NCBI GenBank assembly: GCA_025363205.1 | Contig: JANYEI010000038.1 | Location: 1 to 64,000 of the forward strand | Length of the DNA stretch: 64,000 nt | Direction of reading: 5' to 3' | Origin: Frigoribacterium sp. | GTDB taxonomy: Bacteria; Actinomycetota; Actinomycetes; Actinomycetales; Microbacteriaceae | In this document: positions 1 through 8,797 of the stretch, one piece after another | Position numbering within the stretch: position 1 is the stretch's first letter | How the letters are laid out: each line of letters starts with the position of its first letter | Made by a program: the position numbers and the translations under genes | Notes under the pieces: model-generated | What the model was told of the DNA's origin: nothing | Seen by the model: only the letters and a program-made list of their open reading frames with translations | Databases searched by the model: none

Positions 1-72
1 CAACGATGACTGGCCCTTCCGGGCCACGGCCACGACATCGTCGCGGAACTCTCTCGGATATGCCTTTGCCAT
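1..72 (-). CDS. IS3-type transposase, N-terminal fragment cut by window edge
   Basis: The reverse strand reads MAKAYPREFRDDVVAVARKG and runs off the left edge. This is the typical opening of the OrfA/helix-turn-helix part of IS3-family transposases, which bind the element's terminal repeats. An ATG at 72 is preferred over the in-frame ATG at 81, because a GGAAGG ribosome site (82-87) sits 9 bases before 72 but touches 81. Only about 24 codons are visible, so integrity and exact IS group cannot be judged. It borders restriction-gene debris, which fits an insertion hot spot. Confidence 0.75.
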   Translation of the reverse strand, partial: MAKAYPREFRDDVVAVARKGQSSL

Positions 73-192
73 GATTGACATCCTTCCAGCGAGAACGAAT
101 CCTCACAGGTCAGGTGACAACCAAACCCTGGGCAGACCCCCGCTATCCCCCCACTTTTCGCAAAAAATGGGCTGAATTCAACTCAGGCCAAA

Positions 193-447
193 TCACTTTC
201 GCAGTCGAGTCAACGACGTTAACGTGGCAAAAACGCCGACAACTGCCGCAGCGGATCCAATCGAACAAAACGCTTCGAAGACTCGCAACGAAACGAACGC
301 ACCCGCATGCCCACGAGCGTCGATCGAGATCTGCAACGCGAACACCACCAACGTCAGCGCGCCGCCCGTAGCCAGAAGAATCAGACCAATAACGCGCCCC
401 GATTTGCTGACGCGCCCAGGAGACGCCGTGCGGGTGCGGAAAGCCAC
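193..447 (-). CDS. small hypothetical two-helix membrane protein
   Basis: An 84-residue reading frame with a basic N-terminus (about residues 1-18, rich in Arg/Lys), a hydrophobic segment at about 20-41 (GLILLATGGALTLVVFALQI) and a second one at about 62-78. This would give a small inner-membrane hairpin protein. I do not recognise a family. It lies between the transposase fragment and the HsdR remnant in a degraded region, so it may be chance or a leftover. The hydrophobic pattern is the only support; no strong ribosome site is evident. Confidence 0.35.
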   Translation of the reverse strand: MAFRTRTASPGRVSKSGRVIGLILLATGGALTLVVFALQISIDARGHAGAFVSLRVFEAFCSIGSAAAVVGVFATLTSLTRLRK

Positions 448-540
448 GCGTCAGAAGACAGTCACATTGATGGCGGAGATACGCTGCACAAGGATAAGCA
501 CCGGCGCTGCAGATACGAGCCTGTGGTGCCTCGCCTACCG

Positions 541-940
541 TCAGGCCTGAGTCGGAGGCGTCCATGACGTCGCGTAGTGAATGGCCAGCCAGCTCACCAC
601 GTGAAATAGCCCACGAAAAACCGGCGCACTGCCGGTATCTCGAAGCGGCGCGGCACGATGGACCGCGAAATTGCCCTGCTTGCGAATCAAATCCATTTTT
701 GCCATGATGCTCGTCCCGACCAGCTCCTTGAACGTTGGCTCGTGGAGAAGGCTGACCAGATCATTTTTGTAGGGGGCTTCGAGCGTGGCATCCGCTCGAT
801 AGAGCCAGTTGACCAGTGTCTCAATGGTTCGCCGCGCGTAGAAGATCGAGGACCGCGGATCGCCGTAGGTGTAATGCTCGGCTCGCTGCGCTTCTTCCGC
901 AATGACCGGCCAGGTAGCACGCGAAGGCGAAGTTGCCCAT
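541..940 (-). pseudogene. HsdR-like type I restriction subunit, N-terminal remnant
   Basis: The reverse strand starts MGNFAF at 940, then needs a frame change near 922 to continue as RATWPVIAEEAQRAEHYTYG, followed by YARRTIETLVNWLYRAD and MAKMDLIRKQGNFAVH. This series is characteristic of the N-terminal (DUF4145-type) domain of HsdR and related DEAD/DEAH restriction helicases. The expected Leu-Arg junction fits a 2-base deletion. The frame ends in a stop at 541 after about 130 codons, whereas intact HsdR proteins are around 900-1100 residues. The helicase and nuclease parts are absent, so this is a dead fragment. Family assignment is by remembered motif resemblance. Confidence 0.7.
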
Positions 941-1072
941 CCGGTTCCCTTTCATAGCTTTCGCCAGACTAGTGGGATCGGCTCATGTATTGGCGCGTAA
1001 CCTGCGAGATCCTCATCACGGATTTACAGCGTTCTTGTCAGCTAGTTGTCGTCGGCCAGCAGGTGGGGCGTG

Positions 1073-2299
1073 TCAGAACGGTGGCGGATCGGCTTCTCGG
1101 CTGTAGCCGGTGGGGCTGGTCCACACTGCACGCTCGGCACCGGGCGGTTTATCCACCCGCCATTTGGTTTGATGTTTCATCGTGTGATGTGTGCGACATC
1201 GATGGCTGAGGTTGTCTGCGGTGGTTGTTCCGCCGTCGGCCCAGGCGCGGGTGTGGTCAAGATCACAGTGGGCTGCGCGTCGTCCGCAGCCGGGGAAGTC
1301 GCAGGTGACCTGCTGGATGGCAAGCCATCGTTTCAGTGCGGCGGGAACTCGATACTGCCGCGGGTCCATCTCAAGAATCGAACCGGAGACCGGATCGGTG
1401 AGCAGCCGGGTGATCGAGGGTACTGTCCCGCACAGCCGGCGGGCGGTTTCGATGTCGATCGGACCGACGCCTTCGAGCAGAGCCGGCTCATCGGAGTGAC
1501 CGAGCAGGGTAAGCACGGGAATGGTGAGCGCAATCGCGACCCCGACCGCCGGCCGCGTGCAGGTACCGCTCGTGCAAGTGCTGCCGGTGAGAAGGTCACT
1601 GAGCACGTCGGCGCGCAGCTGGGCCATCGTGCGCTGTTCGTCGGATTCGGTGAACAGCCCGAATGCGATGCCATCGAGGGCGGCCCCCACCATCGCAAGT
1701 TTCTCTGCAGACAGGTGTGCATGCAGCCACCCCATGCCGTCACGGTCCACTTCGGTCCACACCCCACGGTGCGCGTGCGCCGCCTCATGGCGTTCGGTGA
1801 GAGTCTGCGCCTGCAACTTCTCACGGACGGCCCGAGCCCGGGCCATGAATCTGGCCGGGGCAAGAGTTATGGCACCCATGATCCTGGTCTCAAACTCGGC
1901 CCATAAATCTGCCGGCAACTCGCTGACTATGGATGCCGCTTCCCGGGCGTTCTGGGTCGAGACTTCTCCCTCGGCGAACCACGCCCACAACAGCGGTAAC
2001 CGCTGTCGCAGGGTTCGCGCGACCATGCCGTATGCACGAACCGTGGACTCCGCGAGGCTGAGGCGCACCGCAAGATCAGCCGCGGCGGCGCGCTCGGCGA
2101 ACTCGACGGCATCCCCTCGTAGCATCGCGGCCTCGATGAACACCTCGGGATGCTCGGCGGCTTCCCGCAGGGTGGTGTCTATCGCGCGGAAAACCTCCGC
2201 CGACGCCCGCCACTGTGTACGCTGCGCGAACTCGGCTTCGGCCATGCCGAATTCGACGCGAGTGTCTGCGTCTGCCGGATCCAACAGGAGGTGCTCCAT
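1073..2299 (-). CDS. DUF222 / HNH endonuclease domain protein (13E12-type)
   Basis: A 408-residue protein with an N-terminal helical DUF222 region (about 15-280) and a C-terminal HNH nuclease domain. The domain shows CDFPGC, then CDLDHTRAWADGG, then NLSHRCRTHHTMKH, so the zinc-binding cysteines and the catalytic His of the beta-beta-alpha-metal fold are all present. Such genes occur in many copies in actinobacteria and are associated with mobile or repeated DNA; their biological role is not settled. ATG at 2299 is chosen; a TTG four codons earlier (2311) is also possible. It sits between two restriction-gene remnants but looks intact itself. Confidence 0.9.
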   Translation of the reverse strand: MEHLLLDPADADTRVEFGMAEAEFAQRTQWRASAEVFRAIDTTLREAAEHPEVFIEAAMLRGDAVEFAERAAAADLAVRLSLAESTVRAYGMVARTLRQRLPLLWAWFAEGEVSTQNAREAASIVSELPADLWAEFETRIMGAITLAPARFMARARAVREKLQAQTLTERHEAAHAHRGVWTEVDRDGMGWLHAHLSAEKLAMVGAALDGIAFGLFTESDEQRTMAQLRADVLSDLLTGSTCTSGTCTRPAVGVAIALTIPVLTLLGHSDEPALLEGVGPIDIETARRLCGTVPSITRLLTDPVSGSILEMDPRQYRVPAALKRWLAIQQVTCDFPGCGRRAAHCDLDHTRAWADGGTTTADNLSHRCRTHHTMKHQTKWRVDKPPGAERAVWTSPTGYSREADPPPF

Positions 2300-2428
2300 A
2301 AACACACTCAATCAGCAGCCACCGACATTTGTTCCCCACAAGGAAGCCTCGGTCAGGAGGAGTATTTATCCACAGGCAGACTCGCACAAATGAGCCTGTG
2401 GAGAAGAAGACGCCCGGCACGCGAGAAG

Positions 2429-2672
2429 CTACTCTTCGCTCAAGGAGTCTTCGTCGATCTTCACGATCTCAATGTGACGAGCAGCCTGCACACCAACGCG
2501 GTGTTTGATCATCAGCTCCGTGAGCTTCAGACCATCGACCAGGGCAATGTCTTGGGGAAGACGTTGGGCAGCATCCGCAACAAGACGGCGAGAAGGTAGG
2601 AACTGCTGACGCCGGGGTGAGGAATTCTGCGGTAAATCTGTCGACCGCAGTGAGGAAGAAAACGGCCAGGCT
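2429..2672 (-). pseudogene. Mrr-like restriction endonuclease, C-terminal remnant
   Basis: On the reverse strand, codons ending at the stop at 2429 read DIALVDGLKLTELMIKHRVG, then a short acidic tail ending DSLSEE. This matches the extreme C-terminus of Mrr-family modified-DNA restriction proteins (usual pattern LIDGxxLxxLMxxHxVGV). Further upstream, in another frame, AVFFLTAVDRFTAEF (to about 2672) matches the preceding Mrr beta-strand, so at least one frameshift separates the two parts. No start or catalytic domain remains. With the HsdR fragment it marks this end as a graveyard of restriction genes. Confidence 0.65.
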
Positions 2673-2734
2673 TATGCGATTCGCAGAAGCAATGACGCGT
2701 TACGTCTTCTGTTTCAGGTCGCCCTCCCCCACCC

Positions 2735-2768
2735 CCACTCGAGAAGCCCACGCGGGCCCCTCGAGTGG
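2735..2768 (-). terminator. hairpin downstream of the ABC importer operon
   Basis: Perfect 9-bp arms CCACTCGAG (2735-2743) and CTCGAGTGG (2760-2768), with an inner GCCC/GGGC pairing, lie 7 bases beyond the stop codon of the substrate-binding gene. Position and strength suggest an intrinsic-like terminator for the reverse-strand operon; no clear U-tract follows on that strand. Confidence 0.5.
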
Positions 2769-2775
2769 AACAGAA

Positions 2776-3873
2776 TCAGCCGGTTTTCGTGTCGGCGGCC
2801 TTGGTCGTCGGAGTAATTCCGAGCTGCTTGAGCGCGGCCTGCGCGTACTTCTGGGTGAAGGTCGACGCGTAGGTCACTTTGCTGACATCGGTACCGTTGG
2901 CCTTCTCCATCTGAAAGATCGTCTTCGGGCCGCCGGCCGGCATCAGGCCGTCCGGCAGGAACTGCCCGTAGTCAGCCTTGAGGGCCGCAACGTACTGGGC
3001 CTTGCTGATTGTGCTGTTCTGCACGAAATCCTTCGGCAACGCGTCCGCGACGTCCTGCGCGGTGTGGGTGTGGATCCAGTTCATCGTCGCGACGAGGGCG
3101 GTGACGACCTTCTGCACAATTCCCTGGTTCTTTTTCACCCAGTCTGCCTGCGCGAGCAGACCCGCAGCTGGCCAGGAACCGCCGAGGTTTTTCTTTGCAC
3201 CCGCGGTGGTCGCGAGGTCGATCGCCGAGGTGGCGAGCCCCCGAGACTCGAGGGTGGCCACGGTCGGCTGGGTCGTCATCACGCAGTCGGCCTCACCCCG
3301 CTGGACGGCCGCGATTGCCGTGGCACCGGCGTGGACGGCGACTGTGGTGTAGTCGGTCTTGGCGACTGCGCCCTTTGAGGCGACGAACTGGGACAACTGG
3401 TCGGTGCCGGATCCGAGGTCGGTGACACCCACTTTCTTCCCTTTCAGATCGGAGGCCGTCTTGACTTTGGCCGCCGGGCTACACATCAGCCGCTCGCCCG
3501 GAGCGCCTGAGAGCTGCACCAGGTTAATGACGTTCTTGCCCTTGGTCTGAAAATCGGCGGCGTGGATGTACCACGCGCCCGAGAAGTTGACCTGACCGGA
3601 GATCATCGCCTCCTCAGCCCCGACGCCGCCGTTCTGCTCGGTCGAGAGCGTCATGTTGACGCCGTACTTTTTATAGAAGCCGAGGCTCTCGGCAAGCTGA
3701 TACGGCAAATAGATTTGCTTGTCGATTCCCCCCACCATCATGGTCGCCGTCGGCAGGGTGGAGCCGCCGGAGGTGGTTGCTTTCGGGGTACCACTGCCAC
3801 TGCAGCCCGCGAGTACCAGCGACAGTGCTGCTGCTGCGGAGGCGACAGCGACGATGCTGTGCTTTTTCATCAT
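2776..3873 (-). CDS. ABC transporter substrate-binding lipoprotein (taurine/nitrate/sulfonate type)
   Basis: A 365-residue exported lipoprotein that would capture a small solute and deliver it to the permease encoded next door. The signal peptide is MMKKHSIVAVASAAAALSLV with lipobox LAGC (acylated Cys24). The mature part is of the NMT1/SsuA/TauA class: early strand MMVGGIDKQIYLPYQLAESL, then the GVGAEEAMISGQVNF segment and SDLKGKKVGVTDLGSGTDQL, which line the ligand cleft. The order is binding protein, permease, ATPase, read from right to left with the ATPase first in transcription. The ligand cannot be deduced; sulfonates, pyrimidine precursors or aromatic acids are all served by relatives. 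Confidence 0.88.
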   Translation of the reverse strand: MMKKHSIVAVASAAAALSLVLAGCSGSGTPKATTSGGSTLPTATMMVGGIDKQIYLPYQLAESLGFYKKYGVNMTLSTEQNGGVGAEEAMISGQVNFSGAWYIHAADFQTKGKNVINLVQLSGAPGERLMCSPAAKVKTASDLKGKKVGVTDLGSGTDQLSQFVASKGAVAKTDYTTVAVHAGATAIAAVQRGEADCVMTTQPTVATLESRGLATSAIDLATTAGAKKNLGGSWPAAGLLAQADWVKKNQGIVQKVVTALVATMNWIHTHTAQDVADALPKDFVQNSTISKAQYVAALKADYGQFLPDGLMPAGGPKTIFQMEKANGTDVSKVTYASTFTQKYAQAALKQLGITPTTKAADTKTG

Positions 3874-3991
3874 GTGTGCATTTCCTTTCGGTGACGCCGA
3901 GCGCGAGCGCGCGCGGCGGGTCTGGGGAGAGCGTGACGGAGGCGGACAAACAACCGACTCCGCCGCGCCAGGGTAGGCAACCGGCTTTGCG

Positions 3992-4900
3992 TCAGATCGA
4001 CTGCGCCTCGGACCTCACCGGCGGCCGCCACTTCAAAACGGAGCGCTCTAGCAGGGTGATGAGGTACTCGGCCCCCAGCGTGAAGACCGCCATGATTGCC
4101 ATGCAGGCGAACACCGTATTCGGATCGAAGCGGCCCTGTGACTGGCTGATGATCAGGCCGATGCCCTTCTGCGCTCCAAGCACCTCCGCAACCAGCGCAC
4201 CGATTATGGCGAAGCCGAACGCGGTGTGCAGGCTCGCGATGATCCAGGTCATTGCCGACGGTATGGTGACGTGACGCGCCACCTGGAATGGTGAGGCGCC
4301 CAGAACTCGCACGTTCGCGACCAGGTTCTGGTCGACCTCCCGCACGCCCTGAAAGGCGTTGAAGAAGACCGCAAAAAAAACCAGTACACCAGCAAGCAGG
4401 ATCTTTGGGAAGATCCCCAGGCCGAACGCCACGATGAAGATCGAGCCAAGCACGATGCGGGGAATCGAGTTGAGAATCTTGATGTACGGGCTGAAGACGT
4501 TGGACAGGTATCGGTTCGAGCCGAGCAGTATGCCCGCGATGACGCCGGCGATCGATCCGAACAGGAACCCGAGCAGGGCCTCCTGCACGGTAACCCAGAG
4601 CTGGTCCCAGATCGATCCGAACGCGGTGCCCTCGGTGAACAGGGTAACCAGGGAGTCCCAGATCTTGGTTGGCTGTCCGTAGAAGAAAGAGTCGACCCAT
4701 TTCAGCTGGGTGAACAGCTGCCAGCCGCCGATCACGAACACCGCGACGGCCGCGCGGCCGACCCAGACCCAGATGATGCTCCGGGTGCGCGCCCGACGCG
4801 CCGACGCTTGCAGCTCCGACTCGGGCTGTACCGGCATCAATTCGGCGCGAGCCGTGTCGACCGACGTCATGCCGGTGCCCTGCTGAACCATGGCGCTCAT
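3992..4900 (-). CDS. ABC transporter permease (SsuC/TauC family)
   Basis: A 302-residue membrane protein forming the channel of the importer. After a soluble N-terminus, hydrophobic segments begin at about residue 47 (IIWVWVGRAAVAVFVIGGWQ), and about five more follow. The ATPase-contact EAA-type loop, LGASPFQVARHVTIPSAMTW, lies in the last third. Its start overlaps the stop of the upstream ATPase gene by four bases (4897-4900), so the two are translationally coupled. The gap to the binding-protein gene is about 118 bases. It works with the proteins at 2776 and 4897; substrate unknown. Confidence 0.9.
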   Translation of the reverse strand: MSAMVQQGTGMTSVDTARAELMPVQPESELQASARRARTRSIIWVWVGRAAVAVFVIGGWQLFTQLKWVDSFFYGQPTKIWDSLVTLFTEGTAFGSIWDQLWVTVQEALLGFLFGSIAGVIAGILLGSNRYLSNVFSPYIKILNSIPRIVLGSIFIVAFGLGIFPKILLAGVLVFFAVFFNAFQGVREVDQNLVANVRVLGASPFQVARHVTIPSAMTWIIASLHTAFGFAIIGALVAEVLGAQKGIGLIISQSQGRFDPNTVFACMAIMAVFTLGAEYLITLLERSVLKWRPPVRSEAQSI

Positions 4901-5775
4901 GCCGCCACTCCCGCCGTGCGCTCGTAGGCCCGGGGGACCTCATCCCGCAGGGACTCCCAGATTTGGGTCTGCAACTCGATGAATCGCTGCTCGTGTCGCA
5001 GCGTCGGGACGTCGCCGCGCGGACGCGGCAGATCGATGTCGAAGATGTCTTTGACCGTGCCTGGGCCGGAGGTCATGATGACCACCCGATCTGACAACGC
5101 AACGGCCTCGTCGAGATCGTGGGTGATAAACAGCACCGAGGGGCGCAGCTCCTCCCGCAGCCCGAGGAGTTCGGTTTGCATGATCGCGTTGGTCTGCACG
5201 TCAAGCGCTCCGAAGGGCTCGTCCATGAGCAGAATGCGCGGGTTGTTGATGAGTGCCGCCGCCAGCGCGACGCGCTTACGCATACCGCCGGAGAGCTGGT
5301 GGGGGTAGCGGTCCTCGAAACCGCTCAGTCCTACGCGGCGCAGCCAGTCCTTCGCGAGGGACTCCGCCTGCTTCTTTGGGGTGCCGAGCAGTACCGGCCC
5401 GACCAGCACGTTCTGCAGGACCGACTTCCACGGAAAAAGGGCATCCGCCTGGAACATGTAGCTGACGCCGTTGGTGATGCCGTCGACGATGTGCCCGCCG
5501 ACCTGAACGGATCCGCTGCTCGGCTTGTCTAATCCCGAGACCTGCGCAAGTGTCGTCGACTTGCCGCATCCTGTCGGGCCGACAATGGCACAGAACTGGC
5601 CGGGTTCCACCGCGAGGGTTACGTCCTGAATGGCTGTGAAGGGCTCACCTTTGGGCGTGAGGAATCTCTTGGTGAGTCCGATGATGTCGATTCGCGCCGC
5701 GTCGTCGGCCACCCCCAGGGGCCACGGGCGTGCGCTTGGGGGTGTTGTCACCCATGTGCTTGACCTCTCTGTCAT
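4897..5775 (-). CDS. ABC transporter ATP-binding protein (SsuB/TauB family)
   Basis: The ATPase of the same importer, about 292 residues. It has Walker A GPTGCGKSTT, a Q-loop after SYMFQADALFPW, signature LSGGMRKRVALA, Walker B RILLMDEPFGALD and the H-loop FITHDLDEA, so all catalytic elements are present. I chose the ATG at 5775 (MTERSS...) because the longer frame to 5913 would place non-conserved, Arg-rich sequence ahead of the domain and run into the start of the divergent kinase gene. First gene of the reverse-strand operon. Confidence 0.88.
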   Translation of the reverse strand: MTERSSTWVTTPPSARPWPLGVADDAARIDIIGLTKRFLTPKGEPFTAIQDVTLAVEPGQFCAIVGPTGCGKSTTLAQVSGLDKPSSGSVQVGGHIVDGITNGVSYMFQADALFPWKSVLQNVLVGPVLLGTPKKQAESLAKDWLRRVGLSGFEDRYPHQLSGGMRKRVALAAALINNPRILLMDEPFGALDVQTNAIMQTELLGLREELRPSVLFITHDLDEAVALSDRVVIMTSGPGTVKDIFDIDLPRPRGDVPTLRHEQRFIELQTQIWESLRDEVPRAYERTAGVAA

Positions 5776-5856
5776 TGCACCGCGTCGTTGCGCGTGCGTG
5801 ACGATGTTGGCAGCACGCCGAGTGCCCTGTCGCGCTTCTGCACCATGCGCCGGTTG

Positions 5857-5883
5857 TGCGCATAAGAAGCGAGTTCTGCGCAT
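5857..5883. promoter_or_regulatory. direct repeats in the divergent importer/kinase intergenic region
   Basis: TGCGCAT occurs at 5857-5863 and again at 5877-5883, exactly 20 bases (two helical turns) apart, and a partial copy (ATGCGC) precedes them. The region separates the divergent importer operon and the sensor-kinase gene. It could be a response-regulator binding site, but that is inference from position and spacing only. Confidence 0.3.
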
Positions 5884-5916
5884 TACGCTCACGCGATCCA
5901 GTGCAACAATCAACTG

Positions 5917-7528
5917 ATGCGACGGCGGATTAGAAAGCTCTCAACCCAGATGTTCCTGGCACATTTGGTGATCCTGACCGCCTCCACGGCGATCGGATTC
6001 CTCCTGTTTGCTACTACCGCCCGCGGTCATCTCGACGATGAATACCAGTCGCGAGCGGCCGCAATCGGACAGACCTTCGCGCAGAACGCATCGGTCCAGA
6101 CCTGTCTCGCCGCCCGGAATGCTTCGTGCGACGCTCATGTGCAGGAACTCGCGACCGGGACTGCACAGGAAACCGGGGCCACCTTCGTTGTGGTGATCGA
6201 CGCAAACTCAGTTCGCGTCTCACACCCCAATACCGCGCTCATCGGCAAGTCAGTGTCCGAACCCCTTATTGCGGCCGACGGGCAGGTGCACCTGCGAGTC
6301 GATAACGGTGCAACGGGGATCACGGCCAACGCGATCGTGCCGCTCTACTCCGAAGATCGCACCTTCATCGGTGAGATTTCGGTGGGAATCAAGGAGGACT
6401 CGGTCTCCAGCGCGCTGCTGACTCAGCTGCCGTCCTACGGCGTCTGGTTCGTCGTGATGCTACTGCTGGGTGGCCTGGCATCCTTCGGGCTGTCGACGCT
6501 TCTCAAGAAGCGCACATTTGGCTTGGAGCTCGATGAGATCGCGCGGCTGCTGCAGGAGAGGGAGGCCACGCTTCACGGCATCCGCGGGCGTTATCGCAAT
6601 CGACCCTGCCGGGCGGATCAGTGTCAACAACGACGAGACGCAGCGGATGCTGCACCTCGCGGACAATGTCGTCGGGCACCGGGTCGAAGATGTGCTGCCA
6701 CCCGGCCCGGTACGCGACGCGCTAACGGGCACGAGCGTCGTCACCGATCAGATCATGCTCACCGAGGACTTCTGGCTCGTTTTGAACAGGATGCCGGTCA
6801 CACTGTCGGGCCATCCACACGGCGTCGTAGTGACTTTGCAAGATCGCACGGTGGTGGAAGCCTTGAGTCGAGAACTCGACGGCGAGCGCAGCCTGACCGA
6901 GTCCATGCGTGCGCAGCAGCACGAGTTCAGCAACCGGATGCACGGAATCGCGGGTCTGCTCGAACTCGGACGACCGGAAGACGCTCTCGAATACGTCAAC
7001 GAGATCCGCGGTACAGCGGGTGACCTTGATCAGACTCTGCGCACGCGGATCGCGGCGCCCCAGATCGTCGGCCTGATGCTCGGTAAGGCCGCGGAGGCGA
7101 ACGAGCGAGGGATCCAGCTCACTGTCGATCCGCAGACCTCGGTCAGCGCCTCACCAGATCGGGTGCATTCGCTCACGACGATTCTCGGCAACCTGATCGA
7201 CAAAGCCTTCGACGCAGTTGCGCAAACTCCCGCGCCTCGGCGCGTACAGGTTGGCATCGTAGAAACCGAGGACGAGCTCCGGATGACGGTCAGCGACAAT
7301 GGGCCCGGTATGCCGCCTGCCTTGCTGCCGCAGATGTTCCGAAACGGTTTTACCACCAAACGCGGATCTCTCGTGCAGCACAGCGGCCTTGGCCTCTCGC
7401 TTGTGCAGCGCACCGTAGCGGGGATTGGCGGCAGCATCACGGTGTCAGAGGAGGCGCCTGGGACGACCTTCCTGATAGCGCTCCCGAGGTCGACATCTGC
7501 CAGCGAGCCAAGGACAGTGACGACATGA
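5917..7528 (+). pseudogene. CitA/DcuS-family sensor histidine kinase, frameshifted
   Basis: Two overlapping frames encode one protein. The first (5917 to about 6588) gives an N-terminal membrane segment, a periplasmic PAS-like sensor domain (FVVVIDANSVRVSHPNTALIG) and a second membrane segment. It is cut after LHGIRG. The second continues GVIAIDPAGRISVNNDETQR, the phosphoacceptor region QQHEFSNRMHGIAGLLELG and the ATPase boxes DNGPGMP and GLGLSLVQRTV to 7528. The expected junction LHGIREGVIAID fits loss of two bases near 6583-6588. Such kinases sense C4-dicarboxylates, citrate or similar acids. It may be true decay or a sequencing error; the downstream partner is also damaged, which favours decay. 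Confidence 0.8.
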
Positions 7529-8265
7529 CAGACGATTCCGTCACCACCCTCGTCGTCGACGACGACTTCCGGGTCGCCTCGGTGCATGAAGGCTTCGTTG
7601 AGAAGGTGCCTGGCTTCGTGGTGGTCGGTAAGGCGCACACTGCCGCTGATGCCCTCGAGATGGCGCACCGATTGCAGCCCGACCTTGTGCTCTTGGACAT
7701 CTACCTGCCCGACGGCGACGGACTGGATGTGGTTCGTGCCCTGCTCGACAACCCTCGCCCGCCGCTCGTGCTGGTCATCTCCGCCGCCAACAACATCGAC
7801 GCGGTGCGCACCGCGGCCCGGCTCGGCGTGGTGCACTACCTGGTGAAGCCATTTGGCTTCGCCGCGCTGGCAGAGCGTCTGAGCGCGATCAGGGCAGCTC
7901 GGGCCCAGGTCACCGACTGGCCGGAGGATGCCGGACAAAATTACGTCGACCGGTTGTTCGAGCTCCTGCGACCGGTGCTCTCGAATGGCAGAGCTCCCAA
8001 CATCGAGCACCTCGCCCCGACTCTGCAGCTCGTATACCAATCGATCCGGTACGGCAAAAGCCGGGCACCGTCATCCGGTGCCCGGCTTTTCCACAGGGTT
8101 GAACTACTTGATGGCCGCCCGCAGCTCGGCTGCAGCCGCAGCGGGATCAATAGCGCCATAGATTGCAGCGCCAGCCACGGCGACATGCGCACCGGCTTCC
8201 TGAACCGCAGCGATGGTGGCGATCGTCACGCCTCCGGCAACCGAGAACGATACTCCGGAGGTTGA
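7525..8265 (+). pseudogene. CitB/DcuR-family response regulator lacking its DNA-binding domain
   Basis: Overlaps the kinase stop by four bases. The receiver domain is complete: acidic pocket VDDD at 11-14, phosphoacceptor Asp58 in LLLDIY, and the conserved Lys in HYLVKPFGF. The linker reaches PTLQLVYQSIR, where relatives begin a C-terminal helix-turn-helix. Here the frame instead runs into a perfect terminator hairpin (8056-8090) and on through antisense hxlA sequence to a stop at 8265, with no HTH motif. The native gene therefore seems truncated at about 8050. It could still act as a receiver-only protein, but as a transcription factor it is probably dead. Confidence 0.7.
8056..8090. terminator. 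bidirectional intrinsic terminator between response regulator and hxlA
   Basis: A perfect 15-bp inverted repeat, AAAAGCCGGGCACCG (8056-8070) and CGGTGCCCGGCTTTT (8076-8090), with a 5-base loop. A GC-rich stem flanked by A4/T4 serves as an intrinsic terminator on both strands. It lies 13 bases past the hxlA stop codon, so it most likely ends the hxlBA transcript. Confidence 0.85.
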
Positions 8266-8727
8266 TCCGGCTTCGAGCAGAGTGTCAAAAGTGAATCCAG
8301 CTTCGACCTGTTCGTCGAGGCCGGCGTGCATTTCGACGAAGGTGGCGCCGAGGGCGGTCACCTCTTTCGCGCGAGCGGCTTTGTCTTTCACCCCGATGAG
8401 GTCGACGACGATTCCCTTGCCGTGTGCGCGGGCTGCTTTCACCGCACCGGTGATGGTCGAATCCCCGGCAACGCCGAGAATTGTGACCAAATCCGCGCCC
8501 GCCTTGAAGGCGGTGTCGGCTTCGAGTTCGCCGGCATCCATCGTCTTGAGGTCGGCGAAGACGATCTTGTCGGGGTGGGCATCCTTCATCGCTGTCACGA
8601 CTGAGAGACCGGCGGCCTTGATCAGCGGCGTGCCAAGCTCGATGATGTCGACGCTGTCAGCGACCTTCGCCGCGAGGGCGAGGGCATCCTCGGTCGTGAG
8701 AAAGTCAATGGCTACTTGGAGTTGCAT
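8104..8727 (-). CDS. hxlA: 3-hexulose-6-phosphate synthase
   Basis: A 207-residue TIM-barrel enzyme of the orotidine-monophosphate decarboxylase superfamily. It condenses formaldehyde with ribulose 5-phosphate to hexulose 6-phosphate in the ribulose monophosphate pathway; run in reverse it makes ribulose 5-phosphate. Visible markers are LQVAIDFL at the start, the E30LGTPLIK segment, the metal/catalytic motif ADLKTMDAG (58-66), HAGLDEQ, and the phosphate-binding SVAGGV and VAGAAIYG near the C-terminus. Length is typical for HPS. The isomerase gene lies 70 bases upstream in the same direction, making an hxlB-hxlA operon. Cytoplasmic. Confidence 0.93.
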   Translation of the reverse strand: MQLQVAIDFLTTEDALALAAKVADSVDIIELGTPLIKAAGLSVVTAMKDAHPDKIVFADLKTMDAGELEADTAFKAGADLVTILGVAGDSTITGAVKAARAHGKGIVVDLIGVKDKAARAKEVTALGATFVEMHAGLDEQVEAGFTFDTLLEAGSTSGVSFSVAGGVTIATIAAVQEAGAHVAVAGAAIYGAIDPAAAAAELRAAIK

Positions 8728-8797
8728 GGTGATTCCATTCGTTCGGTGGTGGGGGAAGGAAAATCAAGTCAGGGTGAGTGCAGGGCGAAGCCTGCGG

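Noticed and set aside
143-565. 140-codon reverse frame near the left end
   Set aside because: It is Cys/Arg/Ala-rich without motifs and overlaps the better-supported 84-residue membrane frame and the HsdR remnant.
3870-4943. 357-codon reverse-strand open frame over the permease gene
   Set aside because: It overlaps the ABC permease in another frame, is very rich in Arg/His/Gly and contains no family motif, as expected of a shadow frame in GC-rich DNA.
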